Both the position numbers and the translations under genes were made by a program. The notes under the pieces are model-generated. The model was not told the DNA's origin. It ran no database searches and saw nothing but the letters and a program-made list of their open reading frames with translations. A stretch of DNA of 64,000 nt from Hyphomicrobiaceae bacterium (GTDB lineage: Bacteria; Pseudomonadota; Alphaproteobacteria; Rhizobiales; Hyphomicrobiaceae), in contig WBUN01000011.1 of assembly GCA_008933705.1 (NCBI GenBank), forward strand, positions 1 through 64,000, written 5' to 3'. Below, one piece after another: positions 29,505 to 39,353 of the stretch (positions within the stretch are counted from its first letter, which is position 1; every line of letters begins with the position of its first letter).

Positions 29505-29862
29505 AGATGCGGGCCCCGTGCTCGACGCCGCCGCCCTTGGGATCGCCAGCACCAAAATAGAGCCGCCTGATCCGCGCGAACGAGATGGCCGCCGCGCACA
29601 TCGGGCACGGCTCCAGGGTCACGTACAGGTCTGCGCCTATCAGGCGCTCCGAGCCGACCGCGGCGCAGGCTTGCCGGATGGCCAGCATCTCGGCATGCGC
29701 CGTCGGATCGGCCAGCTCGCGTGTGCGATTGCCCGCCTTGGCCAGCACGACGCCGTCGCCGTCGACCAGCACAGCCCCCACCGGCACCTCGCCGCGCGCA
29801 CCGGCAGCCTCGGCCTCGGCAAGCGCCGTCATCATGTGGCTCTGAGCCGGACGAGGTGGCAT
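29404..29862 (-). CDS. tadA: tRNA adenosine(34) deaminase-like nucleoside deaminase
   Basis: DPTAHAEMLAIRQAC zinc motif; LYVTLEPCPMCAAAISFARIRRLYFGAGDPKGGG. Confidence 0.92.
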   Translation of the reverse strand: MPPRPAQSHMMTALAEAEAAGARGEVPVGAVLVDGDGVVLAKAGNRTRELADPTAHAEMLAIRQACAAVGSERLIGADLYVTLEPCPMCAAAISFARIRRLYFGAGDPKGGGVEHGARIFTQPTCHFAPDVYGGIEEVRSGELLRRFFSERR

Positions 29863-29959
29863 AAGGGGGCTCCGCAAACGAAGGCTCCATTCCATGCGCA
29901 AAGGCGCGCTAGGTCAACGCCGTGAGCCGGCAGCCCGCGCAGGCGAGGCCGGCGGTCCC

Positions 29960-30760
29960 ATGCGCATTGCCAAGGCCCTGGCCCGGGCCGGACTTTGCTC
30001 GCGCCGCGAAGCCGAGCGCTGGATCGAGAACGGGCGCGTCAGCGTCAACGGCGTGGTCCTGCACAGCCCTGCCCGCGACGTGTCGCCGGCCGACCGCATC
30101 CTGGTCGACGGCAATCCGCTTCCCGCCGCGGAGCCGCCGCGCCTTTGGCGCTACCACAAGCCGCGCGGGCTCGTCACCACGCATCGCGACCCGGAAGGCC
30201 GGCCGACGGTGTTCGACGCACTGCCGCCGCACATGCCGCGCGTCATCTCCATCGGCCGCCTGGACTTCAACACCGAAGGCCTTCTCCTGCTCACCAACGA
30301 TGGCGCCCTTGCCCGTCATCTCGAGCTGCCCGCCACCGGATGGCTGCGCCGCTACCGCGTGCGCGCGCACGGCTCCATCACCCAGGAGGCGCTCGACAAG
30401 CTGAAGGACGGCATCGAGGTCAAGGGCATTCGCTACGGGCCGATCGAGGCGACGCTGGACAAGCCGCAGGGCAGCAACGTCTGGCTCTCGATCGGGTTGC
30501 GCGAGGGCAAGAACCGCGAGGTGCGCACCGTCCTGGAGTCGCTCGGGCTGTCGGTGAACCGGCTCATTCGCGTGTCGTATGGTCCATTCCAGCTGCTGGA
30601 CCTGGAGCCGGGCGGCGTTGAATCCGTCAAGCGACGGGTGCTCATCGAGCAGCTTGGACCCCGCGTCGCGGCAGAGCTCCGCCAGAGCGCCGAGAACGAG
30701 GAAGAGCGCCGGGCGCCGCGCGGCGGCAAGCCGAGGCGCAAACCCAAGGGTGGCGCGTGA
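29960..30760 (+). CDS. rluB: rRNA pseudouridine synthase (RluB-like)
   Basis: MRIAKALARAGLCSRREAERWIENGRVSVNG S4 domain; ISIGRLDFNTEGLLLLTNDG; EGKNREVR. Confidence 0.9.
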   Translation: MRIAKALARAGLCSRREAERWIENGRVSVNGVVLHSPARDVSPADRILVDGNPLPAAEPPRLWRYHKPRGLVTTHRDPEGRPTVFDALPPHMPRVISIGRLDFNTEGLLLLTNDGALARHLELPATGWLRRYRVRAHGSITQEALDKLKDGIEVKGIRYGPIEATLDKPQGSNVWLSIGLREGKNREVRTVLESLGLSVNRLIRVSYGPFQLLDLEPGGVESVKRRVLIEQLGPRVAAELRQSAENEEERRAPRGGKPRRKPKGGA

Positions 30761-31326
30761 GGATCGTCGGCGGCAGGTTCCGCGGCCGCACACTTGCCGC
30801 GCCGGAGGCCGAGGGCACGCGCCCGACCTCCGACCGCGTACGCGAGGCGGTGTTCAATATCCTCACGCACGGCATCGAGGGGTTCGCTCTGGAAGGCGCC
30901 AAGGTGCTCGACCTGTTCGCCGGCACCGGCGCGCTGGGGCTCGAGGCGCTGTCGCGCGGTGCCGCCTTCTGCCTGTTCGTCGAGGAGGGTGCGGCCGCAC
31001 GCGCCGTCATCCGGCGCAACATCGAAACGCTGGGCCTCACCGGCGTGACCAAGATCTTCCGCCGTGATGCCACCAGTCTGGGACCTGCCGGCAATCGCGG
31101 AGATGCCACCCTCGCCTTTCTCGATCCGCCTTACGGGCGAGGCCTGGCGGAGCGTGCGCTGGCGTCGGCCGCGGAAGGCGGCTGGCTCGCCGACGGCGCC
31201 GTCGCCGTCATCGAGGAACGCAAGGGCAGCGCGGTCGCCCTTCCTGCAGGATTCGCCTGGCTCGACCGCCGGCAATGGGGAGACACCGAAGTGCTGTTTG
31301 CGCGTTACGGCGGCAAGAGCGCATGA
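30757..31326 (+). CDS. rsmD: 16S rRNA (guanine(966)-N(2))-methyltransferase
   Basis: GTG start; MRIVGGRFRGRTLAAPE; RPTSDRVREAVFNIL; VLDLFAGTGALGLEALSRGA; FLDPPYG. Confidence 0.94.
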   Translation: MRIVGGRFRGRTLAAPEAEGTRPTSDRVREAVFNILTHGIEGFALEGAKVLDLFAGTGALGLEALSRGAAFCLFVEEGAAARAVIRRNIETLGLTGVTKIFRRDATSLGPAGNRGDATLAFLDPPYGRGLAERALASAAEGGWLADGAVAVIEERKGSAVALPAGFAWLDRRQWGDTEVLFARYGGKSA

Positions 31327-32309
31327 CGCCGAACCCGATGCCCCTGGAGAAGACGGCAGCGCAGCCGCACTATCCTGTCAGCGGTTGGATCGAGGCCGGC
31401 CTCTACGTGTTTGCGATTGCGGTGCTCAGCCTCACCTACGTCGTCGGCCACCAGGTCGGCGCCCATCCGATCGCCTTCGTCCTCTATGCCATGATCGTGT
31501 CGGCGGTGGCATTGCTTGCAGTCACTGGCCCCGGGCGCGACGCGCTCGACGTCGTTCTCGCACCGCAGAGCTGGCTGGTCGGCATCGGCACCATCACCAT
31601 GGAGATCTTCTACTATCTGCTGCTCGAGCACCTGTCGCCGGCGCACGGCAGCCTGCTTGTCCGCCTCGCCATCCCGGCGTCACTGATCGTCGGCTGGATC
31701 GTGTTCGCGCGCATGCCCCCGCGCCTGGCGCAGGCGGGCGGCGCCGTGGTCTTCGCCGGCGTTGTGCCGCTCATCGTCGTCGTCGATGCGGCGCATCGCG
31801 CCGAGGTCACCGCCGTGGCGCTCGCTTCAGCCCTCTCCTTCAACCTGCGCGGCTTCTCGGCCGAGTTCCACCCGTGGAACCGCAGGGCCAAGACCGTGAT
31901 GGAGAAGCTGCGGGTCACCGGCCTTGTCGTGCTCGTCACTTCCATCGCCAGCCTGGCCCTCACCGGCATCGGCAGCGCGCTCGTCGCCGCCGGCGCCATA
32001 CCGCATACGGGCCTGGTGCCGACGGCGGCAGAGTTGCTGCACATACCGACCATTCTGCTCGGCACATTGGTCGGCGGCGCCATTCTGACCGCAATGGCCG
32101 TCCTGAGCTTCTCCTCCGTCGTCAAGATCACGACCGAGAACTTCACGGCAACCAGCGCCTTCACGCCGGTCGCAACGCTGCTGGTGCAATTGGCTGCCAG
32201 CGCCCTCGGCCTCATCCCCTCCTACGCCTTGGACTGGAGCCTCATCCCCGCCATGGTGATCGTGATCAGCGGCGTGTTCCTGATCCTGTACGCCGCGCGG
32301 CGGCGCTGA
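31323..32309 (+). CDS. multi-TM membrane protein, possible EamA/DMT-type transporter
   Basis: About 10 hydrophobic segments in 328 aa; start overlaps rsmD stop (ATGA). Confidence 0.6.
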   Translation: MTPNPMPLEKTAAQPHYPVSGWIEAGLYVFAIAVLSLTYVVGHQVGAHPIAFVLYAMIVSAVALLAVTGPGRDALDVVLAPQSWLVGIGTITMEIFYYLLLEHLSPAHGSLLVRLAIPASLIVGWIVFARMPPRLAQAGGAVVFAGVVPLIVVVDAAHRAEVTAVALASALSFNLRGFSAEFHPWNRRAKTVMEKLRVTGLVVLVTSIASLALTGIGSALVAAGAIPHTGLVPTAAELLHIPTILLGTLVGGAILTAMAVLSFSSVVKITTENFTATSAFTPVATLLVQLAASALGLIPSYALDWSLIPAMVIVISGVFLILYAARRR

Positions 32310-32339
32310 CAGGATCAGCTCCGACCAGCAGGAAAGAAA

Positions 32340-32373
32340 GGCGAGAGGCAGGTCGGGGAAACCGCCTCTCGCC
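32340..32373. terminator. 10-bp perfect inverted repeat between convergent genes
   Basis: GGCGAGAGGC (32340-32349) / GCCTCTCGCC (32364-32373), 14-nt loop, no clear T-run. Confidence 0.45.
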
Positions 32374-32393
32374 GCCCCGCATCATCGCCGGCA

Positions 32394-32609
32394 TCAGGCG
32401 ATGCTCTCGCGCGCTGAGAGCCAAGCAGGACGGGGGGCACGGCCAACGGCGGCGCCTCCTCGCCCGTCCACATTCGGTTGCGCTGCTTCACAGCAGCCGC
32501 CGGTCCGCTCGCCGCCCCGGCTCGGGGAAACGAGCGCGATCATCACGGCCACGGCGAGCGTCGCGGCGCCAAGGAGCGGCAGGAAGCGTGACGACACTCT
32601 GCGCAGCAC
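32394..32609 (-). CDS. small exported or membrane-anchored hypothetical protein (71 aa)
   Basis: GTG start with upstream AGGAGGAG; VLRRVSSRFLPLLGAATLAVAVMIALVSPSRGG hydrophobic N-terminus; next to the anti-sigma gene. Confidence 0.45.
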   Translation of the reverse strand: MLRRVSSRFLPLLGAATLAVAVMIALVSPSRGGERTGGCCEAAQPNVDGRGGAAVGRAPRPAWLSARESIA

Positions 32610-32715
32610 GGCATCCTCCTCCTGCACCGCAGCCCGGCCATTTCGGCAGATACGCAGCAGCACCCGATCCGGTTTCAAGGCGGCGTCGGTTTCCGGCGCG
32701 ATTGCGGAGGGCCCG

Positions 32716-33444
32716 CTAACGCGACGTCGCAATCAGCCTGGCGTGGAACACCGGCCCCGTCGGCCGCCCGGTCGGCGATCCGCCCTCCGGCTCGAGACTG
32801 ACGCCGAACGTTGCCTTCTCGACCACGGCCGGATCATAGGAGACGAGCACGCGTTGCGTGAACACGCCGGCGCGCTGCTCGATGAGGCCCAGCGATTGCG
32901 GCACGCCGCCGGTCTGCTCGGATGCAATCCATAGCTGATAGCTCTTGCCCGGCTGCTCCTCGGCGGCAACCGGCCGGACGGACAGCGTGCGCGTCTGCAA
33001 ATCGATGCTCATCAGGAAGGCCGGCGAGGCATCGTCCTTCTGGAACACGGCCACGTAGTTGCGCGGCACCTGCGGGCGCGTCATCTCGCGCACACCGATC
33101 GCGACGACAAGGCAGGCGGCCAACGCCGTCGTGAGGGCGGCGACACCGCGCCAGCGCTTCATGCGCCGCTCGAGAGAGACGATCTGCGCCGACGCAGCGG
33201 CCGCACCATTGCGGCCGCCGCGACCGGCAATGCGGGCCTCGATGCGCGCCAGCAGATCGCGGGGGGGCGCCACTGCGGCGACCGTGTCGTTGAGAGGGGC
33301 GAGGCGGCGCTCCCAGGCGCCGATCGCGGCATCGAGATCGGGATCGCGCTGCCGCCTGGCGCTCACCGCCGCACGCTCCGATGCGTCGAGCGTGCCGAGC
33401 ACGTACTCCGCGGCAAGGCCGTCGATGTCCTCGTGGTCCGTCAT
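32716..33444 (-). CDS. anti-sigma factor, RskA-like
   Basis: MTDHEDIDGLAAEYVLGTLDASERAAV; central TM; YQLWIASEQTGGVPQSLGLIEQ; overlaps sigma gene by 4 bp. Confidence 0.88.
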   Translation of the reverse strand: MTDHEDIDGLAAEYVLGTLDASERAAVSARRQRDPDLDAAIGAWERRLAPLNDTVAAVAPPRDLLARIEARIAGRGGRNGAAAASAQIVSLERRMKRWRGVAALTTALAACLVVAIGVREMTRPQVPRNYVAVFQKDDASPAFLMSIDLQTRTLSVRPVAAEEQPGKSYQLWIASEQTGGVPQSLGLIEQRAGVFTQRVLVSYDPAVVEKATFGVSLEPEGGSPTGRPTGPVFHARLIATSR

Positions 33445-34001
33445 GGCCCGAGACAGCCTCTCAGTTGCGCCAGGCTGCGGCGCAGCCAGGTCTTGATGGT
33501 GGGCACCGGGCGTCCGAAGCGCCGGCTCAGCTCCTCACGACTGAGGCCGTCGCGATAGGCGAGCAGCACGATCTGCCGTACCTCCTGATCAAGCCCCTCC
33601 AGGCATCGCATCACACGGCGCAGGTCCTCGCTCTGCTCCAGACCGTCCAGCGGATGCCTGTCCTCGCTGGCAATCTCCAGCGTTTCAGGAGCATCCTCGA
33701 TCGACAGCGGCGCCTTGCGGCGGACCTCGTCAAGAGCTCGATTTCTGGCGATCGTGCCCATCCACGTGATCGGCGAGGCCATTCCTGGCTGGAAGTCGCC
33801 CGCCCGCTCCCAGATCTTTACGAAAACGTCCTGCAGGATGTCGTCGGCTGCGTCCCTGCGTGACAAGATACGCAGGATGATGCCGTAGAGTTTCGCCGAC
33901 GTGGCGGCGTAGAGCGCCGAGAATGCCGCCCGGTCCTTGGCGGCGACGCGCTGCAGCAAGACGGCAATATCGCCGGCGGTTGTCGTCGCTGGTCTATGCA
34001 A
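33441..34001 (-). CDS. ECF RNA polymerase sigma factor (SigK-like)
   Basis: FSALYAATSAKLYGIILRILSRRDAADDILQDVFVKIWERA sigma-2; YRDGLSREELSRRFGRPVPTIKTWLRRSLAQLR sigma-4; TTG start proposed, uncertain. Confidence 0.88.
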   Translation of the reverse strand: MHRPATTTAGDIAVLLQRVAAKDRAAFSALYAATSAKLYGIILRILSRRDAADDILQDVFVKIWERAGDFQPGMASPITWMGTIARNRALDEVRRKAPLSIEDAPETLEIASEDRHPLDGLEQSEDLRRVMRCLEGLDQEVRQIVLLAYRDGLSREELSRRFGRPVPTIKTWLRRSLAQLRGCLGP

Positions 34002-34329
34002 TGCCGATCCCCGAAAATACTTCGCAGCGCCTTCTCGCAAGCCGATTGCCCGGCGACGCTGGGCGCGCGCCTGACCGCGGCCATCGGCCGAAGCGCCGAC
34101 ACCCCTGCAAATACGACGGCTGGGCGGCATTGGATTTGTGCGGGTCACGTCTTTTTTGCGCGGCGAGCCCACATAGCGGAGCCAAGCTGCCGCCTATTGG
34201 CCTCCCCAACGGCCGTCCCCGGCACAGTTGACGCGGTCCGCGGCCGCCTCTACGTGACAATATTGCGTCAAGGGCGGGGCCTGCTCGCTTCCCCGCAAGA
34301 CATGTTTCCAGACCAGTCGAATCTGCCCC

Positions 34330-35241
34330 ATGCGCCGCCGCCTCTTAGTCGTAACGAATCCCGGCGCCGGTCTTGGCGGCTCCTCCCTGGTCGACGCCAC
34401 CATACGGGTGCTGGAACGCGAGGGCGCCGTCGTCACCCGCTGCCAGCCGGCCGACGCCATGGCCGCCAGGGACGCGGTGCGGAAAGCCGCCGAGGAGCGC
34501 GCTCATGATGCCGTCGTTGCCGCCGGGGGCGACGGCACCATCCGCCATGCCGCCGCGGCGCTTCTCGGCAAGGCCACGCCGCTCGGCATCATCCCGGTCG
34601 GGACCGGCAACGTTCTCGCCCACGAGATCGGTCTGGCACCGAGACCCGAAGTCGTGGCGCATGTGCTGCTCACAGGCCCAACCGCGCGGATTGCCTGTGC
34701 ACAGGCCAACGGCGAGCCTTTCCTGCTGATGGCCGGGGCCGGGTTCGATGCCCGGGTGGTCGCGGCGCTCGACCAGCGGTTCAAGAGCCGACTCGGGAAG
34801 ATCGCCTATGCCGGGCCGCTGCTCGGTGCGCTGGCGCAACCGATGGACCGCCTCACCGTGACGATCGACGCGCGTGCTCATCAGGCGAGCTGGGCCGTCG
34901 TCGCCAATGCCCGCTGCTACGGCGGCGGGTTCATCATGGCGCCGCGCACCAGCGTGCGTCAGCGCGGGCTGCAGGCCATCCTGTTCAGAGCGAGAAGCCG
35001 CACCATGCTGCTGTCCCAGCTCATGAGCCTGGTGCGCGGCGACCTCGATGCACGTGCCACCGCCGGCGGCGACATCGCCATGCTGCCCTGCTCGCACGTG
35101 AGCATCACCGCCCCGCGTCCCGTGCCTGTGCAGATAGACGGCGACGTCTTCGGCACGACGCCACTCGTGGTCGAGGAGGGGACGGGCGAGCTTGATCTCA
35201 TCGTGCCGGGGGCACCCGGCAACGGCGGATCGGCGCATTAA
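34330..35241 (+). CDS. diacylglycerol/lipid kinase family protein
   Basis: LLVVTNPGAG; VVAAGGDGTIRHAAAALLG; LGIIPVGTGNVLAHEIGL. Confidence 0.92.
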   Translation: MRRRLLVVTNPGAGLGGSSLVDATIRVLEREGAVVTRCQPADAMAARDAVRKAAEERAHDAVVAAGGDGTIRHAAAALLGKATPLGIIPVGTGNVLAHEIGLAPRPEVVAHVLLTGPTARIACAQANGEPFLLMAGAGFDARVVAALDQRFKSRLGKIAYAGPLLGALAQPMDRLTVTIDARAHQASWAVVANARCYGGGFIMAPRTSVRQRGLQAILFRARSRTMLLSQLMSLVRGDLDARATAGGDIAMLPCSHVSITAPRPVPVQIDGDVFGTTPLVVEEGTGELDLIVPGAPGNGGSAH

Positions 35242-35641
35242 CCTTTTGTTAACCAAATCAGCCAAGCTTGGCAGCAGGTGCCGATCACCAGGGCTGGTGG
35301 GGTCAGGCACACCAGGGACACAAGCTCCAGCCAAGTGCGCGTCGATGCGTGGGCTCAACGCAGCCTGACGCGTCCGAGCGAGGGCATGCACAGAACTCGC
35401 ACTACCGAATTACCGAGGGCGAGGCGGGCATGGATGGGGCCGCCGTCAGCAACTCTCGGATCCTCGTCACCGCGATCTCATCGCGGCCCCGTCCCGAACC
35501 GTTGTGCCCAATCGATCACGGCCGTTACGAAGGCGCATCCGAGACTGCCCTGTCTCGGCCCCGACGCTGTGGACGCCTGCCCGCGTCCCGCAACGGCTTT
35601 GCGGCTGCGGCACAGCAATACCTCTCGAGATGGAGTGGCAC

Positions 35642-35785
35642 ATGAAGCGCCTCTGTCAACGGTGTGGCGTGTCTCCCAGTCGGCTCTCGCCCCGCGCGAG
35701 CCTCACGCTTCGACCCGAGCCCGACTTCCACTGGGTGCTCCTCTGGCGCGACAACCAACGTCATCGTCCTCCAAGTAAACGATGA
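35642..35785 (+). CDS. candidate small protein MKRLCQRCGVSPSRLSPRASLTLRPEPDFHWVLLWRDNQRHRPPSKR
   Basis: 47-aa frame with GGAG upstream, one CxxC, followed by two hairpins; no homology support. Confidence 0.2.
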   Translation: MKRLCQRCGVSPSRLSPRASLTLRPEPDFHWVLLWRDNQRHRPPSKR

Positions 35786-35795
35786 CTGGGCCTGC

Positions 35796-35825
35796 GCCGG
35801 CGGGGCTGTGCGAACCGCCGCCGGC
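35796..35825 (+). other. GC hairpin just before the terminator
   Basis: GCCGGCGG (35796-35803) / CCGCCGGC (35818-35825). Confidence 0.4.
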
Positions 35826-35836
35826 CACAAAATGCG

Positions 35837-35862
35837 AGGCCGGCCCCTGGGGCCGGCCTTTT
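35837..35862 (+). terminator. strong rho-independent-type hairpin
   Basis: AGGCCGGCCCC…GGGGCCGGCCT followed by a short T-run; flanking AAATGC/GCATTT could extend the stem. Confidence 0.75.
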
Positions 35863-35895
35863 GCATTTGCGGAGCACCGAAGTTTGCGACGCCCA

Positions 35896-37209
35896 CTACA
35901 TCGGCAGGCGTGCAAGCTGATGGCTGAAGTAGTTGTCGACGGCGGTCAGGATCGAGCCTGATACCTTGTCGCGCCATTTGTCGGATTTCAGCAGCTCGGC
36001 ATCCGACTCGTTGGTGACGAACCCGAGCTCGATCAGGACGGAGGGCACCTTCGCCGTCTTGAGCACCAGGAACGCGGCGGAGCGGTCGGGGTTGTCCATC
36101 ATGTTGGTCGTCTCGCCCATGAAGGACACCACCGAGCGCGCGAACACGCTCGTGCGTTCTTTCGTGACCTCGACCTCGCGCTTGGCAAGATCGGACAGGA
36201 TCGCCTTGACGGCGCCGACATCGGCCTCGGCCTGCTGCTTGACGGCGGCGAGCTCCTTGCTCGACAGCACGCTCTCCGACACCTGGCCCTGGGCTGAGCG
36301 CTTCAGCTCGTTGGCCACGTTCTCCCTGAGCGAGTAGATGGTGGCGCCGCGCGCAGAGGCGCGCGGCGTGTAGTCGGCATGGACGGCGATGAAAAGCGCA
36401 GCCTGATGGCGCTCGGCAAACTCGCGGCGATCGTTGAGCTCGACGAACACGTCGGTCTCGCGCGTCATCAGAACCTTGTAGCGACCGGTCGCATTGAGCT
36501 TGTCGCGCAGCTTGAGGCTGAAGGCCAGCACCACATTCTTTTCGACGGCACCGTTCTTCTGCGCTCCGGTGTCGTCACCGCCGTGTCCCGGATCGATGAC
36601 GATGATGGGCTTGTACATGCCGAGCGCCCTCACCTGGGGCGGCACGGCGGGCTTGGGCATCGGGGGCTGCAGCCCGCCCGCACCCAGCGCGGAAGCGCCG
36701 ACAAACGGCATGGGCCGCTTGGTCTCCGCGACCTTCGGCTGGGCGAGCGGCTCGGCCGATATGATGTCCACCACCAATCGCGGCGTCTTGCCGTCCTTGG
36801 CTTTCTCGATCGCCGCCCGCTCGACCACCACCGGGCCGGTCACGTCGATGACGACGCGTGCACGCCCCGGAGCCGACAGGCCGCCGCGGAAGGTCTTGAC
36901 GAGGCCGGCCGGCGTATCACCCGGGACCGGCGGAAGTTGCAGCTTCACATCGGGCAGCTCGACGATCACCCGGTTGGGCTGCGTCAGCGCGGTGACCTGA
37001 AAATCGACGTGGCGCTCGAGGCCGATGATGAACCTAGTGCGCGTGCTGTCTGCGAGCTCAGCGTCGTCGTGAGCAGCGCCCAGAGCATGGCCCGGCGTGG
37101 CCGCGGCCATCTGTTGTGCGGACGCTGCATTCGGTAGGGCGCACGCGACAACCGATGCCCATACAAGCAGCGCGCGGAATCCGCCTCGCTGCAGCCTGCC
37201 AAATCCCAT
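35896..37209 (-). CDS. amiC: N-acetylmuramoyl-L-alanine amidase with AMIN domain
   Basis: AMIN-like N-terminus; IIVIDPGHGGDDTGA, FIAVHADYTPRASARGATIYSL, VLIELGFVTNESDAELL. Confidence 0.93.
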   Translation of the reverse strand: MGFGRLQRGGFRALLVWASVVACALPNAASAQQMAAATPGHALGAAHDDAELADSTRTRFIIGLERHVDFQVTALTQPNRVIVELPDVKLQLPPVPGDTPAGLVKTFRGGLSAPGRARVVIDVTGPVVVERAAIEKAKDGKTPRLVVDIISAEPLAQPKVAETKRPMPFVGASALGAGGLQPPMPKPAVPPQVRALGMYKPIIVIDPGHGGDDTGAQKNGAVEKNVVLAFSLKLRDKLNATGRYKVLMTRETDVFVELNDRREFAERHQAALFIAVHADYTPRASARGATIYSLRENVANELKRSAQGQVSESVLSSKELAAVKQQAEADVGAVKAILSDLAKREVEVTKERTSVFARSVVSFMGETTNMMDNPDRSAAFLVLKTAKVPSVLIELGFVTNESDAELLKSDKWRDKVSGSILTAVDNYFSHQLARLPM

Positions 37210-37266
37210 GTCGTCGACCCCCGTCTAACGCATTACTTCATGGCGGGACAGTCTGTGCATTAACCG

Positions 37267-37286
37267 TGGAAAAGTGGCATTTTCCA
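37267..37286. promoter_or_regulatory. 7-bp perfect inverted repeat upstream of amiC
   Basis: TGGAAAA GTGGCA TTTTCCA in the AT-richer leader. Confidence 0.35.
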
Positions 37287-37472
37287 GGTCTTCGCAAGAT
37301 TAAGTTATGGCTCTGTAAACGTTAACGAATTATTACCCCGGCGGGAGTCAAGCCGTCGGCGCTGCGACAACGGGGCGGCGGATCAGGGGCCTGCAGCCTC
37401 GCGGGCGGCCGAGATGCGCTGCCGCCACCGCGGCCAGGGAAGGCCGCGCCGCCATCGCTCAGCCGCCAATGG

Positions 37473-38315
37473 TCACCCCTTCTCGATGCCGAAGGCGGCC
37501 CTGGCCTGCCGCAAGCTCTCCTGATGCGGCGAGTACATGCGCCCGCCGATCAGGCCGCCGTCGACCACGATGTCGATGCCGTTCACGAACGTAGACCGGT
37601 CGGAGGCGAGCCAGGCCACGCATTGCGCGATGTCGTCGGGAACGCCGGCACGCGGGATCGGCTGCGCCTTGGCGAACCCCTCCTTCATCTGCTCGGCCAG
37701 CGCATCGGCGGGGCCCGCTTCCATGCCGAGGGCCTTGGCGAGAATGCCGGTCGCGATGGCGCCGGGAGAAACCGAGTTGACGCGAACGCCGTGCTCGCCG
37801 AGCTCCATCGCCGCACAGCGGCTGAGCTGGTTCACCGCCGCCTTGGCGGCGCTGTAGATCATCGAGCTCGAGTAGCCGGCCTGGTGGGCGGCAACCGAGC
37901 CGTTGTTGACGATGCTGCCCGACCGTTGGCGCATCATGATTGGCGCGGCGTGCTTCATGCCGAGCATGACCGAGCGCACCAGCAGCGCCATGGCCGCATC
38001 GAAGCCGTCGACGGGAACCGACGTGATGCTTCCCGTCGGCGCCGGACCTCCGGCGTTGTTGAACAGACAGTCGAGCCGGCCGTATGCCGCAACGGCCTCG
38101 CCGACTACGCGCACCCAGTCGGCCTCCACCGTCGCATCGGCCTGCACGAAGCGCGCATTCGCCCCGAGCCGGGCAGCGACCGCATCGCCCTGCGCCCGGC
38201 GCCGCCCGGTGAAGACGACCTTCGCTCCCTCCCCGACGAACAGCTCCGCGGTACGCGAGCCGATGCCGCTGGTCGCTCCCGTTATGATGGCGACCTTGCC
38301 GTCAAGCATGCCCAT
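37473..38315 (-). CDS. SDR-family oxidoreductase
   Basis: KVAIITGATSGIGSRTAELF; NNAGG; YSAAKAAV; GIDIVVDGGLIGG. Confidence 0.92.
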   Translation of the reverse strand: MGMLDGKVAIITGATSGIGSRTAELFVGEGAKVVFTGRRRAQGDAVAARLGANARFVQADATVEADWVRVVGEAVAAYGRLDCLFNNAGGPAPTGSITSVPVDGFDAAMALLVRSVMLGMKHAAPIMMRQRSGSIVNNGSVAAHQAGYSSSMIYSAAKAAVNQLSRCAAMELGEHGVRVNSVSPGAIATGILAKALGMEAGPADALAEQMKEGFAKAQPIPRAGVPDDIAQCVAWLASDRSTFVNGIDIVVDGGLIGGRMYSPHQESLRQARAAFGIEKG

Positions 38316-38418
38316 GGCGTGTCTCCCTTCGTTGCACGTGCGGCGCCGGCAGACTTGTCTGAGGCCGCATTGTTCTGCCTTACGATTGCGAAGTCGGGCG
38401 GGGTCATGCCCCCTTAAG

Positions 38419-39186
38419 TCACGGCGGAACGAGGCGGGCGTAGCCCTGCTCCACGGCTTCGGCGAGCAGCTGCTTGTAGCCGGCATGCTGCGCATGAGCG
38501 GGGCCGATCTCGCCGAGGCTCACGCCGATGAAATCCTCCTGCTTCACATAGACGATCGGCGCGCTGACCGGCATGAACAGGGCGCGCTGCTTGTTGAGCG
38601 TGGTGATGAGCCCTCGCATCTGCCCGGCGATGTCGAGCTGGGAGACCATGACCATGCGCATGGCGCCCTTCGTGAGCGAAACCAGGTGGATGTACATCGA
38701 TGAAGCGGGGATGTAGAGGCGGCCGCGGTGCAGGAACGGCTTGTCGGGGCGGTCGCGCTCCTGGAACACCAGGCTTGGCCACTCGTCGTCCCAGATGATG
38801 TCGGTGCGATAGGCCATGACTCCATCAGGCGAGGAAAACGAAGGGCGCACCGTCAGATAGCTGCCGAGGTAGTGATCGACGGCATCGCGCGAGTAGGCCC
38901 CCATGTAGACCGGCGCAACGCGGCCGTGGGCACCATTGCTCTCGGGCGCATCCCTGAGCTCGCCGTGCCCTTCCCAGGCGCCCTTCACCTTGTCGAAGTT
39001 GAGCCCGAGCACCATGCACACATCGAACAAGGTCTGATCGCGCACCGAGCGGCCGGACAGGAGGTTCTGGATGGTCTTCTCGTGGCAGTCGGCGGCGTCC
39101 GCAAGCTCGGCCTGCGTCATCTTCTTCTCGATCATCGCCGTCTTGATGAGCGCGAGAGCAGCCGCGTGCTTGCCGTCCATGCGCAT
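38419..39186 (-). CDS. HTH (XRE-like) regulator with C-terminal putative sensor region
   Basis: MTQAELADAADCHEKTIQNLLSGRSVRDQTLFDVCMVLGLN HTH. Confidence 0.75.
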   Translation of the reverse strand: MRMDGKHAAALALIKTAMIEKKMTQAELADAADCHEKTIQNLLSGRSVRDQTLFDVCMVLGLNFDKVKGAWEGHGELRDAPESNGAHGRVAPVYMGAYSRDAVDHYLGSYLTVRPSFSSPDGVMAYRTDIIWDDEWPSLVFQERDRPDKPFLHRGRLYIPASSMYIHLVSLTKGAMRMVMVSQLDIAGQMRGLITTLNKQRALFMPVSAPIVYVKQEDFIGVSLGEIGPAHAQHAGYKQLLAEAVEQGYARLVPP

Positions 39187-39353
39187 GGCTGCGTGGCCTC
39201 GTCCTGCTTCCCCCTCGCTCCGGCGAGCGTAACGGAAAGTGCGCCTTCCTGTCATCCCGCAAGAGCAACAGGATGCGGCGCAGACGAGCCCCCGCGCTGG
39301 CCTTAGATGAGCCGCGCGGAGGCTCGCCCGGGGGAGGCCGCCTAGGACGGCCT

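Noticed and set aside
35278-35778. 166-aa plus-strand ORF
   Set aside because: No domain, Arg/Ser/Pro-rich, overlaps several equally long frames; treated as non-coding or small-ORF region
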